NCBI GenBank assembly: GCA_000263395.1
Contig: AJXE01000004.1
Span: 62,001-126,000, forward strand
Origin: Stutzerimonas stutzeri TS44
GTDB lineage: Bacteria > Pseudomonadota > Gammaproteobacteria > Pseudomonadales > Pseudomonadaceae
Direction: 5' to 3'
Length of the DNA stretch: 64,000 nt
Within the stretch, counting starts at the first letter, position 1; each line of letters begins with the position of its first letter. The notes beneath the pieces were generated by a model. The model had not been told where the DNA came from. It worked only from the letters and a program-made list of their open reading frames with translations, and did no database searches. Both the position numbers and the translations under genes were made by a program. This document shows, piece after piece, positions 18,953-28,551 of this stretch.

Positions 18953-20200
18953 ATGTTCAGACCGCTGTCCGTTTATATCGGAGCGCGTTATACCCGCGCC
19001 AAGCGCCGCAGCCTCTTCGTTTCCTTCATCTCGCTGACGTCCATGATCGGGCTGGCGCTCGGCGTGCTGGTGATGATCGTCGTGCTGTCGGTGATGAACG
19101 GCTTCGATCACGAGATGCGCACCCGGGTGCTCGGCATGGTGCCGCACGCCACCATCGAAAGCCCGGTGCCGGTGAACGACTGGCGGCAGCTCGGTGAACG
19201 CCTCTCCCAGCACCCGCAGGTGGTTGCGGTGGCGCCGTTCATCCAGATGCAGGGGCTGCTGACGCATGAGGGACAGGTCAGCAAGATCCTGATCAATGCG
19301 GTGGACCCGCAGGTCGAGCCGCAGGTTTCGATCATCGATCGCTTCTTCCGCGAGGGTGCACTGGCCGCGCTCGCGCCAGGTGAGTTCGGCATCGTGATCG
19401 GCGACAAGGCGGCGCAAAAGCTCGGCGTGGGCGTCGGCGACAAGCTCACCTTCGTCGCGCCAGAGGTGTCCGTGACCCCGGCCGGCATGTTCCCGCGGAT
19501 GAAACGCTTCACCGTGGTCGGCATCTTCCACGTCGGCGCCGGCGAGATCGACGGCTACGTGGCGCTGGCCAATATCGCCGACATGGCTCGCCTGCATCGC
19601 TGGAAGCCTGATCAGGTCCAGGGCCTGCGTCTGCGTTTCGCCGATCTATTCCAGGCGCCGCGGATAGCCTGGGAGCTGGCCGGCCAGCTGGACGGTGACT
19701 TCTATTCACGCGACTGGACGCGAACCCACGGCAATCTCTACCAGGCGATTCGTATGGAAAAGGCGATGATCGGTCTGTTGCTGTTGCTGATCGTCGCCGT
19801 GGCGGCGTTCAACATCATCTCGACACTGGTCATGGTGGTCACCGACAAGCGCGGCGACATCGCCATCCTGCGCACGCTGGGCGCGACGCCGCGGCAGATC
19901 ATGGCGATCTTCATGGTGCAGGGCACGGTGATCGGTGTGGTCGGCACCCTGGTGGGCGCGTTGCTCGGCGTTCTCGCCGCGCTCAACATCAGCGGCTGGA
20001 TCGCCGCGCTGGAGCGGCTGATCGGCCACAAATTCCTCAGCGCCGACGTGTATTTCATCGACTATCTACCGTCGCGGCTGATGACCGCCGATGTCGTGCA
20101 GGTGTGCGTCGCGGCGCTGCTGCTGAGCTTTCTCGCGACCCTGTATCCGGCCTGGCGCGCCGCGCGCACCCAGCCGGCGGAGGCGCTTCGTTATGAGTGA
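18953..20200 (+). CDS. lolC: Lipoprotein-releasing ABC transporter permease LolC
   Basis: A 415-residue inner-membrane protein with one N-terminal helix, a large periplasmic domain and three C-terminal helices, the LolC/E/MacB layout. With LolD and LolE it extracts mature lipoproteins from the inner membrane and hands them to LolA. The start [19 protein letters not shown] is nearly identical to that of its paralog lolE, supporting the ATG at 18953. The conserved FtsX-like region includes [20 protein letters not shown]. It overlaps lolD by eight bases. A 70-base stretch (19856-19925) is identical to lolE. Confidence 0.93.
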   Translation: MFRPLSVYIGARYTRAKRRSLFVSFISLTSMIGLALGVLVMIVVLSVMNGFDHEMRTRVLGMVPHATIESPVPVNDWRQLGERLSQHPQVVAVAPFIQMQGLLTHEGQVSKILINAVDPQVEPQVSIIDRFFREGALAALAPGEFGIVIGDKAAQKLGVGVGDKLTFVAPEVSVTPAGMFPRMKRFTVVGIFHVGAGEIDGYVALANIADMARLHRWKPDQVQGLRLRFADLFQAPRIAWELAGQLDGDFYSRDWTRTHGNLYQAIRMEKAMIGLLLLLIVAVAAFNIISTLVMVVTDKRGDIAILRTLGATPRQIMAIFMVQGTVIGVVGTLVGALLGVLAALNISGWIAALERLIGHKFLSADVYFIDYLPSRLMTADVVQVCVAALLLSFLATLYPAWRAARTQPAEALRYE

Positions 20201-20906
20201 ACTGGCTATGCATGAGCTGTCTTCCCATGATCGCGCGGTGCTCAGTTGCCGCAACCTGGGCAAACGTTACGAACAGGGGCCGGAGTCGGTCGATGTGCTG
20301 CGCGGACTGCAGCTGGAGCTGTTCCCCGGCCAGCGCGTGGCGATCGTCGGCAGTTCCGGATCCGGCAAGAGCACCCTGCTGAATCTGCTCGGCGGGCTCG
20401 ATACGCCGAGCGAGGGTAGCGTCTGGCTAGCCGGCGAGGAGTTGTCCGCGCTGAACGAAAAGGAGCGCGGCCTGCTGCGCAATCGGGCGTTGGGCTTCGT
20501 CTATCAGTTTCACCATCTGCTGGCGGAGTTCACCGCGCTGGAAAATGTCTGCATGCCGCTGCTGATCGGCCGCACGCCGATCCCCGAGGCGCGCATGCGT
20601 GCCAGTGCCCTGCTGCAGCGGGTCGGGCTCGGTCATCGCCTGGAGCACAAGCCGGCCGAACTGTCCGGCGGTGAGCGTCAGCGGGTGGCGATCGCTCGGG
20701 CGCTGGTGAACGAGCCGGCGCTGGTGCTGCTCGACGAGCCCACCGGCAACCTGGACCACCACACCGCGCAGGGCATTCAGGATCTGATGCTGGAGCTCAG
20801 CACCTCGCTGCGTACCGCGTTCCTGGTGGTCACCCACGACCGCCAGCTGGCGGCGCAGATGGATCAGGTTTTGCGCCTGGAAGACGGCCGACTGGTGGCT
20901 GAATAA
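20193..20906 (+). CDS. lolD: Lipoprotein-releasing ABC transporter ATPase LolD
   Basis: A 237-residue ATPase with Walker [13 protein letters not shown], signature [15 protein letters not shown], Walker [13 protein letters not shown] and the switch His in VVTHD. It powers lipoprotein release by LolC/LolE. The LolD-specific stretch [18 protein letters not shown] is present. Alternative in-frame ATGs exist early; the first (20193) overlaps the lolC stop, suiting coupling. The TAATG overlap with lolE confirms one operon. Confidence 0.97.
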   Translation: MSELAMHELSSHDRAVLSCRNLGKRYEQGPESVDVLRGLQLELFPGQRVAIVGSSGSGKSTLLNLLGGLDTPSEGSVWLAGEELSALNEKERGLLRNRALGFVYQFHHLLAEFTALENVCMPLLIGRTPIPEARMRASALLQRVGLGHRLEHKPAELSGGERQRVAIARALVNEPALVLLDEPTGNLDHHTAQGIQDLMLELSTSLRTAFLVVTHDRQLAAQMDQVLRLEDGRLVAE

Positions 20907-22150
20907 TGTTCCGCCCGCTGAGCGTCTTCATCGGCAGTCGCTACACCCGTGCCAAGCGGCGCAATCACTACATCTCGTTCATTTCCCTGACCTCGCTGAT
21001 CGGACTGTCGCTGGGCGTGCTGGCGATGATTCTGGTGTTGTCGGTGATGAACGGCTTTCAGCGCGAGATGAGCGCACGGATTCTCGGCATGGTGCCGCAC
21101 GCCACGATCGACGGCGTCCAGCCGCTCGACGACTGGCAGGCGCTGGCGCAGCGGCTGCGGACGCACCCCGAGGTGCAGGCCGCGGCGCCGCTGACCCAGC
21201 TCGAGGGCATGCTCTCGTTCAAGGGCAGCATGCAGCCAATCCAGGTCAGCGGTATCGAGCCACAGGTCGAGGGCGATGTCTCGATCGTCGCTTCACGCAT
21301 GGTCGCCGGTAGCCTCGACGACCTGCGACCGGGCGAGTTCGGCGTGATCATCGGCATGATCACCGCCCGGCGCTTCGGGCTTTCGGTGGGCGACAAGCTG
21401 ACCCTGATCGTGCCGGAGGTCAGTGCGACGTCCGCTGGAATCACGCCGCGCATGCAGCGTCTGAATGTGGTCGGCGTGTTCAAGGTCGGCGCCGATCTGG
21501 ATGGCAGCCTGGCGCTGATCCATCGATCCGACGCCGCGCAGATCCGCCGCTGGCAGCCGGAGCAGGTGCAGGGTGTGCGGATCAAGCTGGACGACCTCTA
21601 TCGCGCACCGCAGGTGGCTGGGCAATTGCTGGCCAACTTGGGCGAAGGCTACCGTGCCGAGGATTGGTCGCACACGCAGGGCAGCCTGTTCAGGGCGATG
21701 AAGATGGAGAAGACCATGATCGGCGTGCTGTTGATGCTGATCGTGGCAGTCGCGGCATTCAACATCATCGCCACGCTGATCATGGTGGTGGCCGATAAAC
21801 GTGCTGACATCGCCATCCTGCGCACGCTGGGCGCGACGCCGCGGCAGATCATGGCGATCTTCATGGTGCAGGGCAGCCTGATCGGCATCAGCGGCACGCT
21901 GATCGGCATCGTGCTCGGCGTGCTCGGTGCGTTGAACGTGAGCGAGCTGGTGGGCTGGCTGGAGCGGGTGAGCGGCCAGCATATCTTCAGCTCCGACGTG
22001 TACTTCATCAGTACGCTGCCATCGGAGTTGCGCTGGGAGGATGTGGCGATCGTCGCCGCGGCGGCGCTGAGCCTGAGCTTCCTGGCGACGCTCTATCCGG
22101 CCTGGCGCGCCGCGCAGACGCAGCCTGCGGAGGCGCTGCGTTACGAATGA
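20906..22150 (+). CDS. lolE: Lipoprotein-releasing ABC transporter permease LolE
   Basis: A 414-residue paralog of LolC with the same layout: a helix at residues 20-45, a periplasmic domain to about 270 and three C-terminal helices. It forms the LolCDE heterocomplex. Which of the two permeases equals E. coli LolC or LolE is inferred from gene order only. It starts with a one-base overlap of lolD and ends near a convergent DUF2062 gene (13 bases between). Confidence 0.92.
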   Translation: MFRPLSVFIGSRYTRAKRRNHYISFISLTSLIGLSLGVLAMILVLSVMNGFQREMSARILGMVPHATIDGVQPLDDWQALAQRLRTHPEVQAAAPLTQLEGMLSFKGSMQPIQVSGIEPQVEGDVSIVASRMVAGSLDDLRPGEFGVIIGMITARRFGLSVGDKLTLIVPEVSATSAGITPRMQRLNVVGVFKVGADLDGSLALIHRSDAAQIRRWQPEQVQGVRIKLDDLYRAPQVAGQLLANLGEGYRAEDWSHTQGSLFRAMKMEKTMIGVLLMLIVAVAAFNIIATLIMVVADKRADIAILRTLGATPRQIMAIFMVQGSLIGISGTLIGIVLGVLGALNVSELVGWLERVSGQHIFSSDVYFISTLPSELRWEDVAIVAAAALSLSFLATLYPAWRAAQTQPAEALRYE

Positions 22151-22163
22151 ATGAGGCCGGCGT

Positions 22164-22586
22164 TCAGCGCCGGCCGTTCTGCCGCCGGCGCCAGCTGCGT
22201 CCGACCCACCAGCGCCAGTAGGCCTGCGTGCCGACGTAGCCGAGCACGGCAAAACCGATCGCCGCGACCAGCGAGCCGAGATACAGCGGTTGCCAGTTGT
22301 TCTGCAGCAGCTGCGTCACCCAGGCCAGGGTGAGTTCTTCCGGCATGCTCAACGCGGGTGCATCCAGCAGCCAGGCACCGAGCTTGTAGGTGCAGTAGAA
22401 CACCGGCGGCATCGTCAGCGGATTGGTCAGCCAGACCAGGCCGATGGCCATGGCCCGGGATACCGAATGGCGGTTGAGATGCCACAGGTTGGGATCGTGA
22501 ATCAGCGCGCCGAGAAACCGCAGCGACTTGTTAGTCTTGATGCGGTCGGGATGCGGCATGTAGCGTTTGAAGAAGCGACGCGGCAT
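22164..22586 (-). CDS. DUF2062 membrane protein
   Basis: A 140-residue protein with two hydrophobic segments (about residues 45-70 and 100-120), an opening MPRRFFKRYMPHPDRIK and a basic C-terminus (RSWRRRQNGRR). This is the DUF2062 pattern: short, two helices, 'NPLTMPP' after the first. The function is unknown. It is transcribed against lolE and divergently from comEC, 149 bases away. In P. aeruginosa a DUF2062 gene sits at the same place, so the location is conserved. Confidence 0.85.
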   Translation of the reverse strand: MPRRFFKRYMPHPDRIKTNKSLRFLGALIHDPNLWHLNRHSVSRAMAIGLVWLTNPLTMPPVFYCTYKLGAWLLDAPALSMPEELTLAWVTQLLQNNWQPLYLGSLVAAIGFAVLGYVGTQAYWRWWVGRSWRRRQNGRR

Positions 22587-22735
22587 GGAGGTTCTCGGGC
22601 GGACGGAGCACGTCCATTATGCGCCGATTACCGCGCAGGATCGGCAGTGGTTTTGTCACATAAGGTCTCCTGCCCGGCATATGTCCGGCAGGCGCGACCC
22701 GGCTTCTGGGGAATGGATTCCGAGGGGGTAAGAGC

Positions 22736-24958
22736 ATGCGGGCAGGGATGCTGGCATTGGCCATCGGCTTGTTGCTGCCGCGCTTTCTGCCTGCGCTGCC
22801 TGCAGCCTGGGTGTCGATTGCGCTGGCTCTGCTGGCGTTGCTGTGCCTGTGGCGGCCAGCGACCCGGCCTTTGGCCTGGCTGTGTTTCGGCTTGTTCTGG
22901 GCATGTTTGCAGATGCAGGCGGCGCTGGACGAACGGCTCGCCAGCGAACTCGACGGCCGCACCTTCTGGCTCGAAGGTCAGGTGCTCGGGCTGCCGGCCG
23001 TGCAGGGCGGTGTGGTGCGCTTCGAGCTCGGCGATATCAGCTCGCGACACGCCGGGCTGCCGCCGCGCCTGCGTCTGGCCTGGTATGGCGGTCCGCAGCT
23101 GCGCGCCGGTGAGCGTTGGCGGCTGGCAGTGCGGCTGAAACGACCGCACGGGCTGGTCAACCCGCACGCGTTCGATCATGAGGCCTGGCTGCTGGCGCGC
23201 CATATCGGCGCAACCGGCACGGTCAAGGCTGGCGAGCGCCTGCAGGCGGCGGAGGGTACGGGTGGCTGGCGCGATCAGCTGCGCAATGAGTTGTTAAGCA
23301 TCGACGCGGCGGACCGACAGGGTGCGATCGCGGCGCTGGTGGTCGGCGATGGCTCAGGCCTGTCGCCGGCTGATTGGCGCACCCTGCAGGACACCGGCAC
23401 GGTGCACCTGATGGTCATCTCCGGCCAGCATGTAGGCATGCTGGCCGGTCTGCTGTACGGGCTGGTGGCGCTGCTGGCGCGTATCGGCTGGTGGCCGCGG
23501 CGCCTGCCGTGGCTGCCCTGCGCCTGTGCCGCGGCATTCGCCGGTGCGCTCGGCTACGGCTGGCTGGCCGGGTTCGAGGTGCCGGTGCAGCGGGCCTGCG
23601 TGATGGTGGCGGTGGTACTGCTCTGGCGCCTGCGCTTTCGTCAGCTGGGGGTCTGGCTGCCGCTGCTGATCGCCCTCAATGGCGTCCTGCTGCTCGATCC
23701 ACTGGCCAGTCTGCAGCCGGGATTCTGGCTGTCCTTCGGCGCCGTCGCCTTGCTCGCCCTGGCCTTCTCCGGACGGCTGGGCGCCTGGCCCTGGTGGCTG
23801 ACCCTACCGCGCGCACAGTGGGCGATGGTGGTGGGGCTACTGCCGTTGATGCTGGCGCTGGGGTTGCCGATCAGCGCGAGCGGGCCGCTGGCGAACCTGC
23901 TGGCGGTGCCCTGGGTCGGTCTGACGGTCCCGCTAGCGCTGCTCGGCACGCTGCTGCTGCCTTTGCCGGGCATCGGCGAAGGTTTGCTGCTGCTGGCGGG
24001 CTGGTCGCTGGCATGGCTGTTCCAGGTGCTGAAGTTGCTCGCGGACTGGCAGGCGGCCTGGATAGTGGAGAGTCTGCCGCTCTGGGCCTGGTCACTGGCG
24101 GCGGTAGGAGCGCTGGTGTTGCTGCTGCCCGCCGGCGTGCCGTTGCGCGTGCTGGGCGCGCTGCTCCTGTTGCCTCTGCTGTACCCGTCGACGCCGCTGC
24201 CGCCGGCCGGCAAAGCCGAGGTCTGGGTGTTCGACGTGGGGCAGGGCCTCTCGGTACTGGTGCGCACCCGCTCCCATGCGCTGCTCTACGATGCCGGCCC
24301 GCGTCACGGCGATTTCGACACGGGCGAGCGGATCGTCTTCCCGTCGCTGCGGCGGCTGGGGGTGGAGCGGCTGGACCTGCTGCTGATCAGCCATGCCGAC
24401 AACGATCACGCCGGCGGCGCGATGGCCGTGCAGCGACTGCTGCCGCCACGGCGAGTGCTCAGCGGGGAACCGGCGCGGCTGCCGCCAGCGCTGCAGGCGC
24501 AATCCTGTGAAAGCCAGGTCTGGCAGTGGGACGGCGTGCGCTTCGGCCTCTGGCACTGGGCGCAGGGGGCGGATGGCAATCAGTCGTCCTGCGTGCTGAT
24601 GATCGAGGCCGAAGGCGAGCGCCTGCTGCTGACCGGCGATATCGATGCGCTGGCGGAACAGGCACTGGTGCACAGCGGCTGGCCGCTGGCGGCCCACTGG
24701 CTGTTGTTGCCCCATCACGGCAGCAACGGCTCCTCCTCGGCGCCGTTCATCACGGCGGTACGGCCACAGGCTGCGCTGGTCTCGCGCAGCCGCCACAACG
24801 CGTTCGGCCATCCGCACCCAGCGGTCGTCGGGCGTCTGCACAGCGTGGGTGCGCGGCTGTACGACACCGCCGAGGCAGGTGCGCTGAAGGTCGAGCTGGG
24901 GGCGTTTCGCGAGGTTCTCGGTTTGCGCGAGCAGCGGCGATTCTGGCGGGAAAAATGA
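22736..24958 (+). CDS. comEC: DNA internalisation competence protein ComEC/Rec2
   Basis: A 740-residue polytopic protein that forms the inner-membrane channel for single-stranded DNA uptake. An N-terminal hydrophobic block is followed by the OB-like DUF4131 region, the competence domain (residues about 200-450, starting near VVGDGSGLSPADW and HLMVISGQHVGMLAG), and a C-terminal metallo-beta-lactamase-like domain with HADNDHAGG and LLPHHGSNGSSS. The ATG at 22736 follows GGGGGTAAG. The full-length gene suggests transformation capacity, well known in P. stutzeri, although other competence genes are not in view. Confidence 0.95.
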   Translation: MRAGMLALAIGLLLPRFLPALPAAWVSIALALLALLCLWRPATRPLAWLCFGLFWACLQMQAALDERLASELDGRTFWLEGQVLGLPAVQGGVVRFELGDISSRHAGLPPRLRLAWYGGPQLRAGERWRLAVRLKRPHGLVNPHAFDHEAWLLARHIGATGTVKAGERLQAAEGTGGWRDQLRNELLSIDAADRQGAIAALVVGDGSGLSPADWRTLQDTGTVHLMVISGQHVGMLAGLLYGLVALLARIGWWPRRLPWLPCACAAAFAGALGYGWLAGFEVPVQRACVMVAVVLLWRLRFRQLGVWLPLLIALNGVLLLDPLASLQPGFWLSFGAVALLALAFSGRLGAWPWWLTLPRAQWAMVVGLLPLMLALGLPISASGPLANLLAVPWVGLTVPLALLGTLLLPLPGIGEGLLLLAGWSLAWLFQVLKLLADWQAAWIVESLPLWAWSLAAVGALVLLLPAGVPLRVLGALLLLPLLYPSTPLPPAGKAEVWVFDVGQGLSVLVRTRSHALLYDAGPRHGDFDTGERIVFPSLRRLGVERLDLLLISHADNDHAGGAMAVQRLLPPRRVLSGEPARLPPALQAQSCESQVWQWDGVRFGLWHWAQGADGNQSSCVLMIEAEGERLLLTGDIDALAEQALVHSGWPLAAHWLLLPHHGSNGSSSAPFITAVRPQAALVSRSRHNAFGHPHPAVVGRLHSVGARLYDTAEAGALKVELGAFREVLGLREQRRFWREK

Positions 24959-25029
24959 GAACGGCAGCGATCGGCGGCCTGTGGCCCCTATGCTAGAGTG
25001 GCGCCACTTTTTCGAGGGGGATTCATCTC

Positions 25030-25662
25030 GTGTGGGAGCTGGTCAAAGCGGGCGGCTGGATAATGCTGCCGATCATCCTGTGTTCAATCGTCGCCGCCGC
25101 GATCATCGCCGAGCGACTGTGGACGCTGCGTCCGAGCCGGGTTACGCCGCCGCATCTGCTCGGTCAGGTGTGGAAGTGGATCAAGGAAAAGAAGCTCAGC
25201 AACCAGCGGCTCAAGGAGCTGCGTGCCGATTCGCCGCTGGGCGAGATTCTCGCCGCCGGGCTGGCCAATTCCAAGCGCGGCCGCGAGATCATGAAAGAGT
25301 GCATCGAGGAAGCCGCGGCCCGGGTGGTGCATGACCTGGAGCGCTACCTTAATGCTCTGGGCACGATCGCCGGCATCGCGCCGCTGCTCGGCCTGCTGGG
25401 CACCGTACTGGGCATGATCGAGATCTTCAGCTCCTTCATGGGCTCGGGCATGGCCAATGCGCCACAGCTCGCCGGCGGTATCGCCAAGGCTCTGATCACC
25501 ACCGCAGCCGGCCTCATCGTGGCGATCCCGGCGCTGTTCTTCCATCGCTTCCTGATGCGCCGCGTCGATGAGCTGGTGGTCGGCATGGAGCAGGAGGCGA
25601 TCAAGCTGGTCGAGGTGGTCCAGGGCGACCGCGATGTCGATCTGGACGAGGGCAAGGCGTGA
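25030..25662 (+). CDS. exbB: MotA/TolQ/ExbB proton-channel family protein
   Basis: A 210-residue membrane protein with three hydrophobic segments (about residues 12-30, 112-135 and 158-178), the ExbB/TolQ topology. With ExbD it would use the proton motive force to drive a partner. The GTG start at 25030 is preceded by GAGGGGG. Its energised partner is not encoded here; no TonB-like gene follows. The gene is coupled by a four-base overlap to exbD and then to lpxK, an arrangement shared with P. aeruginosa. Confidence 0.9.
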   Translation: MWELVKAGGWIMLPIILCSIVAAAIIAERLWTLRPSRVTPPHLLGQVWKWIKEKKLSNQRLKELRADSPLGEILAAGLANSKRGREIMKECIEEAAARVVHDLERYLNALGTIAGIAPLLGLLGTVLGMIEIFSSFMGSGMANAPQLAGGIAKALITTAAGLIVAIPALFFHRFLMRRVDELVVGMEQEAIKLVEVVQGDRDVDLDEGKA

Positions 25663-26087
25663 AGTTTCGGCGCAAACCGCGGGAGAACGTCGAGATCGGC
25701 CTGGCGCCGCTGATCGACGTGGTCTTCATCCTGCTGCTGTTCTTCGTGGTCACCACCACCTTCACCCGCGAGACGCAACTGCAGGTGGATCTGCCGGAAG
25801 CGGCCAGCGGCACGCCGCCGCAGCAGACTGAGATCAAGCAGCTGGAAGTCGTCATCGATATCGACGGCAACTATTCGCTCAACGGCAAGGCACTGCTCAC
25901 GAGCGACCTGAGCTCGCTGATGGCGGCGCTGAGCAAGGAGTCTGAGGGCGACAACAGCCTGCCGATGATCATCAGCGCGGACGGCAAGACGCCGCACCAG
26001 GCGGTCATCACCGCGATGGATGCGGCCGGCAAGCTGGGCTTCGCGCATCTGCGTATCACCACCGTCGAGGCGCAGGCGGCGCCTTGA
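25659..26087 (+). CDS. exbD: ExbD/TolR-type biopolymer transport protein
   Basis: A 142-residue protein with one helix (residues 15-35, [20 protein letters not shown]) holding the essential Asp of the ExbD proton path, followed by a periplasmic domain. The GTG start overlaps the exbB stop, and its TGA overlaps the lpxK ATG (TGATG). It pairs with the upstream ExbB-like protein. Confidence 0.92.
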   Translation: MKFRRKPRENVEIGLAPLIDVVFILLLFFVVTTTFTRETQLQVDLPEAASGTPPQQTEIKQLEVVIDIDGNYSLNGKALLTSDLSSLMAALSKESEGDNSLPMIISADGKTPHQAVITAMDAAGKLGFAHLRITTVEAQAAP

Positions 26088-27091
26088 TGTCGTTTGCCGA
26101 ACGGCTGCAACGCGCCTGGTATCGCGGGCATCCGGCATTGCATCTGCTGGCGCCGCTGGAGGCGCTCTATCGTGTGGTGGTCGAACGCAAGCGCCGGCGC
26201 TTCCTGGCCGGGCAGGGCGACAGCTACCGGGCGCCGGTGCCGGTCATCGTGGTGGGCAACATCACCGTCGGCGGTACCGGCAAGACACCGCTGATCCTCT
26301 GGCTGATCGAGCATTGCCGTGCGCGCGGCCTGCGGGTCGGGGTGGTCAGTCGTGGTTACGGCGCGACCCCGCCGACGCTGCCGTGGCGCGTGCGCGCGGA
26401 GCAGGCGGCGAGCGAGGCGGGCGACGAGCCCCTGCTGATCGTGCAGCGAACCGCCGTGCCACTGATGATCGACCCGGACCGCGCCCGCGCGGTGCGTGCA
26501 CTGCTGGCCAGCGAACCGCTGGACCTGATCCTCTCTGATGACGGCCTGCAGCACTATCGCCTGGCGCGTGATCTCGAGCTGGTGCTGATCGATGCCGCGC
26601 GCGGGCTCGGCAATCGCCGCTGCCTGCCCGCCGGTCCCTTGCGCGAGCCGGTCGAGCGCCTGCAGGAGGTGGATGCGGTGTTGCTCAATGGCGCGCCGGT
26701 GGATGCTGCCGACGGCTTCGCCTTCCGCCTGCAGCCTGCGGCGCTGGTCGAGCTGCACAGCGGCGAGCGCTGGCCACTCGAGCATTTTCCGCCGGGGCAG
26801 AGCCTTCATGCCGTCGCCGGTATCGGCAATCCGCAGCGTTTCTTCTCCACGCTCGAGGCGCTACACTGGCGCCCGATTCCGCACGCCTTCGCCGATCATG
26901 CCGCCTACAGCGCGCAGCAGCTGCAGTTCACCCCCGAGCTGCCGCTGGTGATGACCGAGAAGGACGCGGTGAAATGCCGGGCGTTCGCGCCTCCGGGCTG
27001 GTCCTATCTGCAGGTCGAGGCGGCGCCCTCGGCGGCGTTCGTGGCCTGGTTTGACGAACAACTGGCCCGATTGCTGCCCGATCACTCATAA
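26087..27091 (+). CDS. lpxK: Tetraacyldisaccharide 4'-kinase LpxK
   Basis: A 334-residue membrane-associated kinase that phosphorylates the 4' position of the lipid A disaccharide. An N-terminal hydrophobic/amphipathic stretch ([15 protein letters not shown]) is followed by the P-loop [13 protein letters not shown] and the [13 protein letters not shown] region with the Asp-Asp-Gly-Leu-Gln-His motif. The ATG at 26087 overlaps the exbD stop; an upstream in-frame TTG is less likely. A Trm112-like gene and kdsB follow, both in outer-membrane biogenesis context. Confidence 0.96.
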   Translation: MSFAERLQRAWYRGHPALHLLAPLEALYRVVVERKRRRFLAGQGDSYRAPVPVIVVGNITVGGTGKTPLILWLIEHCRARGLRVGVVSRGYGATPPTLPWRVRAEQAASEAGDEPLLIVQRTAVPLMIDPDRARAVRALLASEPLDLILSDDGLQHYRLARDLELVLIDAARGLGNRRCLPAGPLREPVERLQEVDAVLLNGAPVDAADGFAFRLQPAALVELHSGERWPLEHFPPGQSLHAVAGIGNPQRFFSTLEALHWRPIPHAFADHAAYSAQQLQFTPELPLVMTEKDAVKCRAFAPPGWSYLQVEAAPSAAFVAWFDEQLARLLPDHS

Positions 27092-27137
27092 GCCGCCCGA
27101 TCTGCCGGTGCAGTCGGCTGCTTTCCAAGGACTGCGC

Positions 27138-27323
27138 ATGGACACCAAACTCCTCGATATCCTGGCCTGCCCGCTGTGCAAGGGGCCGCTGAAGCTGGCC
27201 GACGACAAAGCCGAACTGATCTGCAAGGCCGATGGCCTGGCGTTCCCGGTGCGCGACGGCATTCCGGTGATGCTGGAAGGCGAAGCCCGCACCCTCGACG
27301 TGGACGAGCGTCTGGACAAATGA
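27138..27323 (+). CDS. Trm112-like zinc-ribbon protein (YcaR family)
   Basis: A 61-residue protein beginning [18 protein letters not shown]. It has one CPxC knuckle (CPLC) and a later single Cys (LICKADG), the pattern of the Trm112/YcaR family. It always sits between lpxK and kdsB in pseudomonads. No catalytic role is known for bacterial members. It overlaps kdsB by four bases. Confidence 0.9.
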   Translation: MDTKLLDILACPLCKGPLKLADDKAELICKADGLAFPVRDGIPVMLEGEARTLDVDERLDK

Positions 27324-28084
27324 GCGTCCCCTTCATCGTGGTGATTCCGGCCCGGTACGCCTCCAGCCGCCTGCCGGGCAAGCCGCTGCAGGACATTGTC
27401 GGCAAGCCGATGATCCAGCACGTCTGGGAACAGGCCAGCCGCAGCGCCGCGCAGCGCGTGGTGGTGGCGACCGACGACGAGCGGATTCTCGCCGCCTGCG
27501 CCGCCTTCGGTGCCGAGGCGGTGCTGACGCGCGCCGAGCACAATTCCGGGACCGACCGCCTGGCCGAAGTCGCCAGTCTGCTCGGACTCGATGCCGAGGC
27601 CATCGTGGTCAACGTGCAGGGCGATGAGCCGCTGATCCCGCCGGCGGTTATCGACCAGGTTGCGGCGAATCTGGCGGCGCACCCGGAGGCGGCGATCGCA
27701 ACCCTGGCCGAGCCGATCAGCGATGCGGCGACGCTGTTCAATCCAAATGCGGTGAAGGTGCTGGCGGACATCAACGGCCTCGCCCTGACCTTCAGCCGTG
27801 CGCCGCTGCCGTGGGCGCGCGATGCCTTTGCGCAGAATCGCGAGGCGCTGCCACATGGCGTGCCGTATCGCCGGCACATCGGCATCTATGCCTACCGCGC
27901 CGGATTCCTGGCCAACTTCGTGGCCTGGGGCCCGTGCTGGCTGGAGAATACCGAATGCCTGGAGCAGTTGCGGGCGCTCTGGCATGGCCAGCGTATCCAC
28001 GTCGCCGACGCCACCGAGGCGCCGCCTGCGGGCGTGGACACGCCCGAGGACCTCGAGCGGGTCCGGCGTCTGCTGGGGCATTGA
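27320..28084 (+). CDS. kdsB: 3-deoxy-manno-octulosonate cytidylyltransferase
   Basis: A 254-residue enzyme that activates Kdo with CTP to CMP-Kdo for lipopolysaccharide inner-core synthesis. Motifs: N-terminal [15 protein letters not shown] (CTP binding), VVATDDERI, and [12 protein letters not shown] (metal-binding Asp). The ATG overlaps the Trm112-like stop. Length and motif order are standard. A tyrosine phosphatase gene starts two bases after it. Confidence 0.97.
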   Translation: MSVPFIVVIPARYASSRLPGKPLQDIVGKPMIQHVWEQASRSAAQRVVVATDDERILAACAAFGAEAVLTRAEHNSGTDRLAEVASLLGLDAEAIVVNVQGDEPLIPPAVIDQVAANLAAHPEAAIATLAEPISDAATLFNPNAVKVLADINGLALTFSRAPLPWARDAFAQNREALPHGVPYRRHIGIYAYRAGFLANFVAWGPCWLENTECLEQLRALWHGQRIHVADATEAPPAGVDTPEDLERVRRLLGH

Positions 28085-28086
28085 GC

Positions 28087-28551
28087 ATGAGAGTGCTGTT
28101 CGTCTGCATGGGCAACATCTGCCGCTCGCCGACTGCCGAGGGCGTGTTTCGTCAGCATGTGCAGTTGGCTGGTTTGCAGAATCGGATAGAGATCGATTCG
28201 GCCGGTACTGACGATTGGCATGTCGGCAAGTCGCCGGACAGCCGGACGCGCCAGGCGGCGCAGCGTCGTGGCTATGACCTCGACACGCTGCGTGCGCGCC
28301 AGGTAACGGTGGAGGATTTCCGCCGCTTCGACCTGATCCTGACGATGGATCACGCCAATCTGGCGCGTCTGCAAGCGCTGCGCCCGGCGGATGCGACCGC
28401 CGAGCTCGACTTGTTCCTGCGTCGCTACGGCATGGCCGGCGATGTGGTGCCCGATCCCTACTACGGCGGTGCGGATGGATTCGAGCAGGTGCTCGACCTG
28501 ATCGAACAGGGTTCGCAGGCGCTGCTCGCAGAAGTTCGGGAGCGCCTGTGA
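28087..28551 (+). CDS. Low-molecular-weight protein tyrosine phosphatase
   Basis: A 154-residue enzyme with the P-loop C-x5-R (Cys7 to Arg13 in VCMGNICRS) at the N-terminus and the general-acid Asp in VPDPYYGG near residue 126. It is an arsenate-reductase-fold phosphatase acting on phosphotyrosine or similar small substrates. It lies between kdsB and murB, overlapping murB by four bases. Such enzymes often regulate exopolysaccharide kinases, but none is encoded nearby. Confidence 0.95.
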   Translation: MRVLFVCMGNICRSPTAEGVFRQHVQLAGLQNRIEIDSAGTDDWHVGKSPDSRTRQAAQRRGYDLDTLRARQVTVEDFRRFDLILTMDHANLARLQALRPADATAELDLFLRRYGMAGDVVPDPYYGGADGFEQVLDLIEQGSQALLAEVRERL

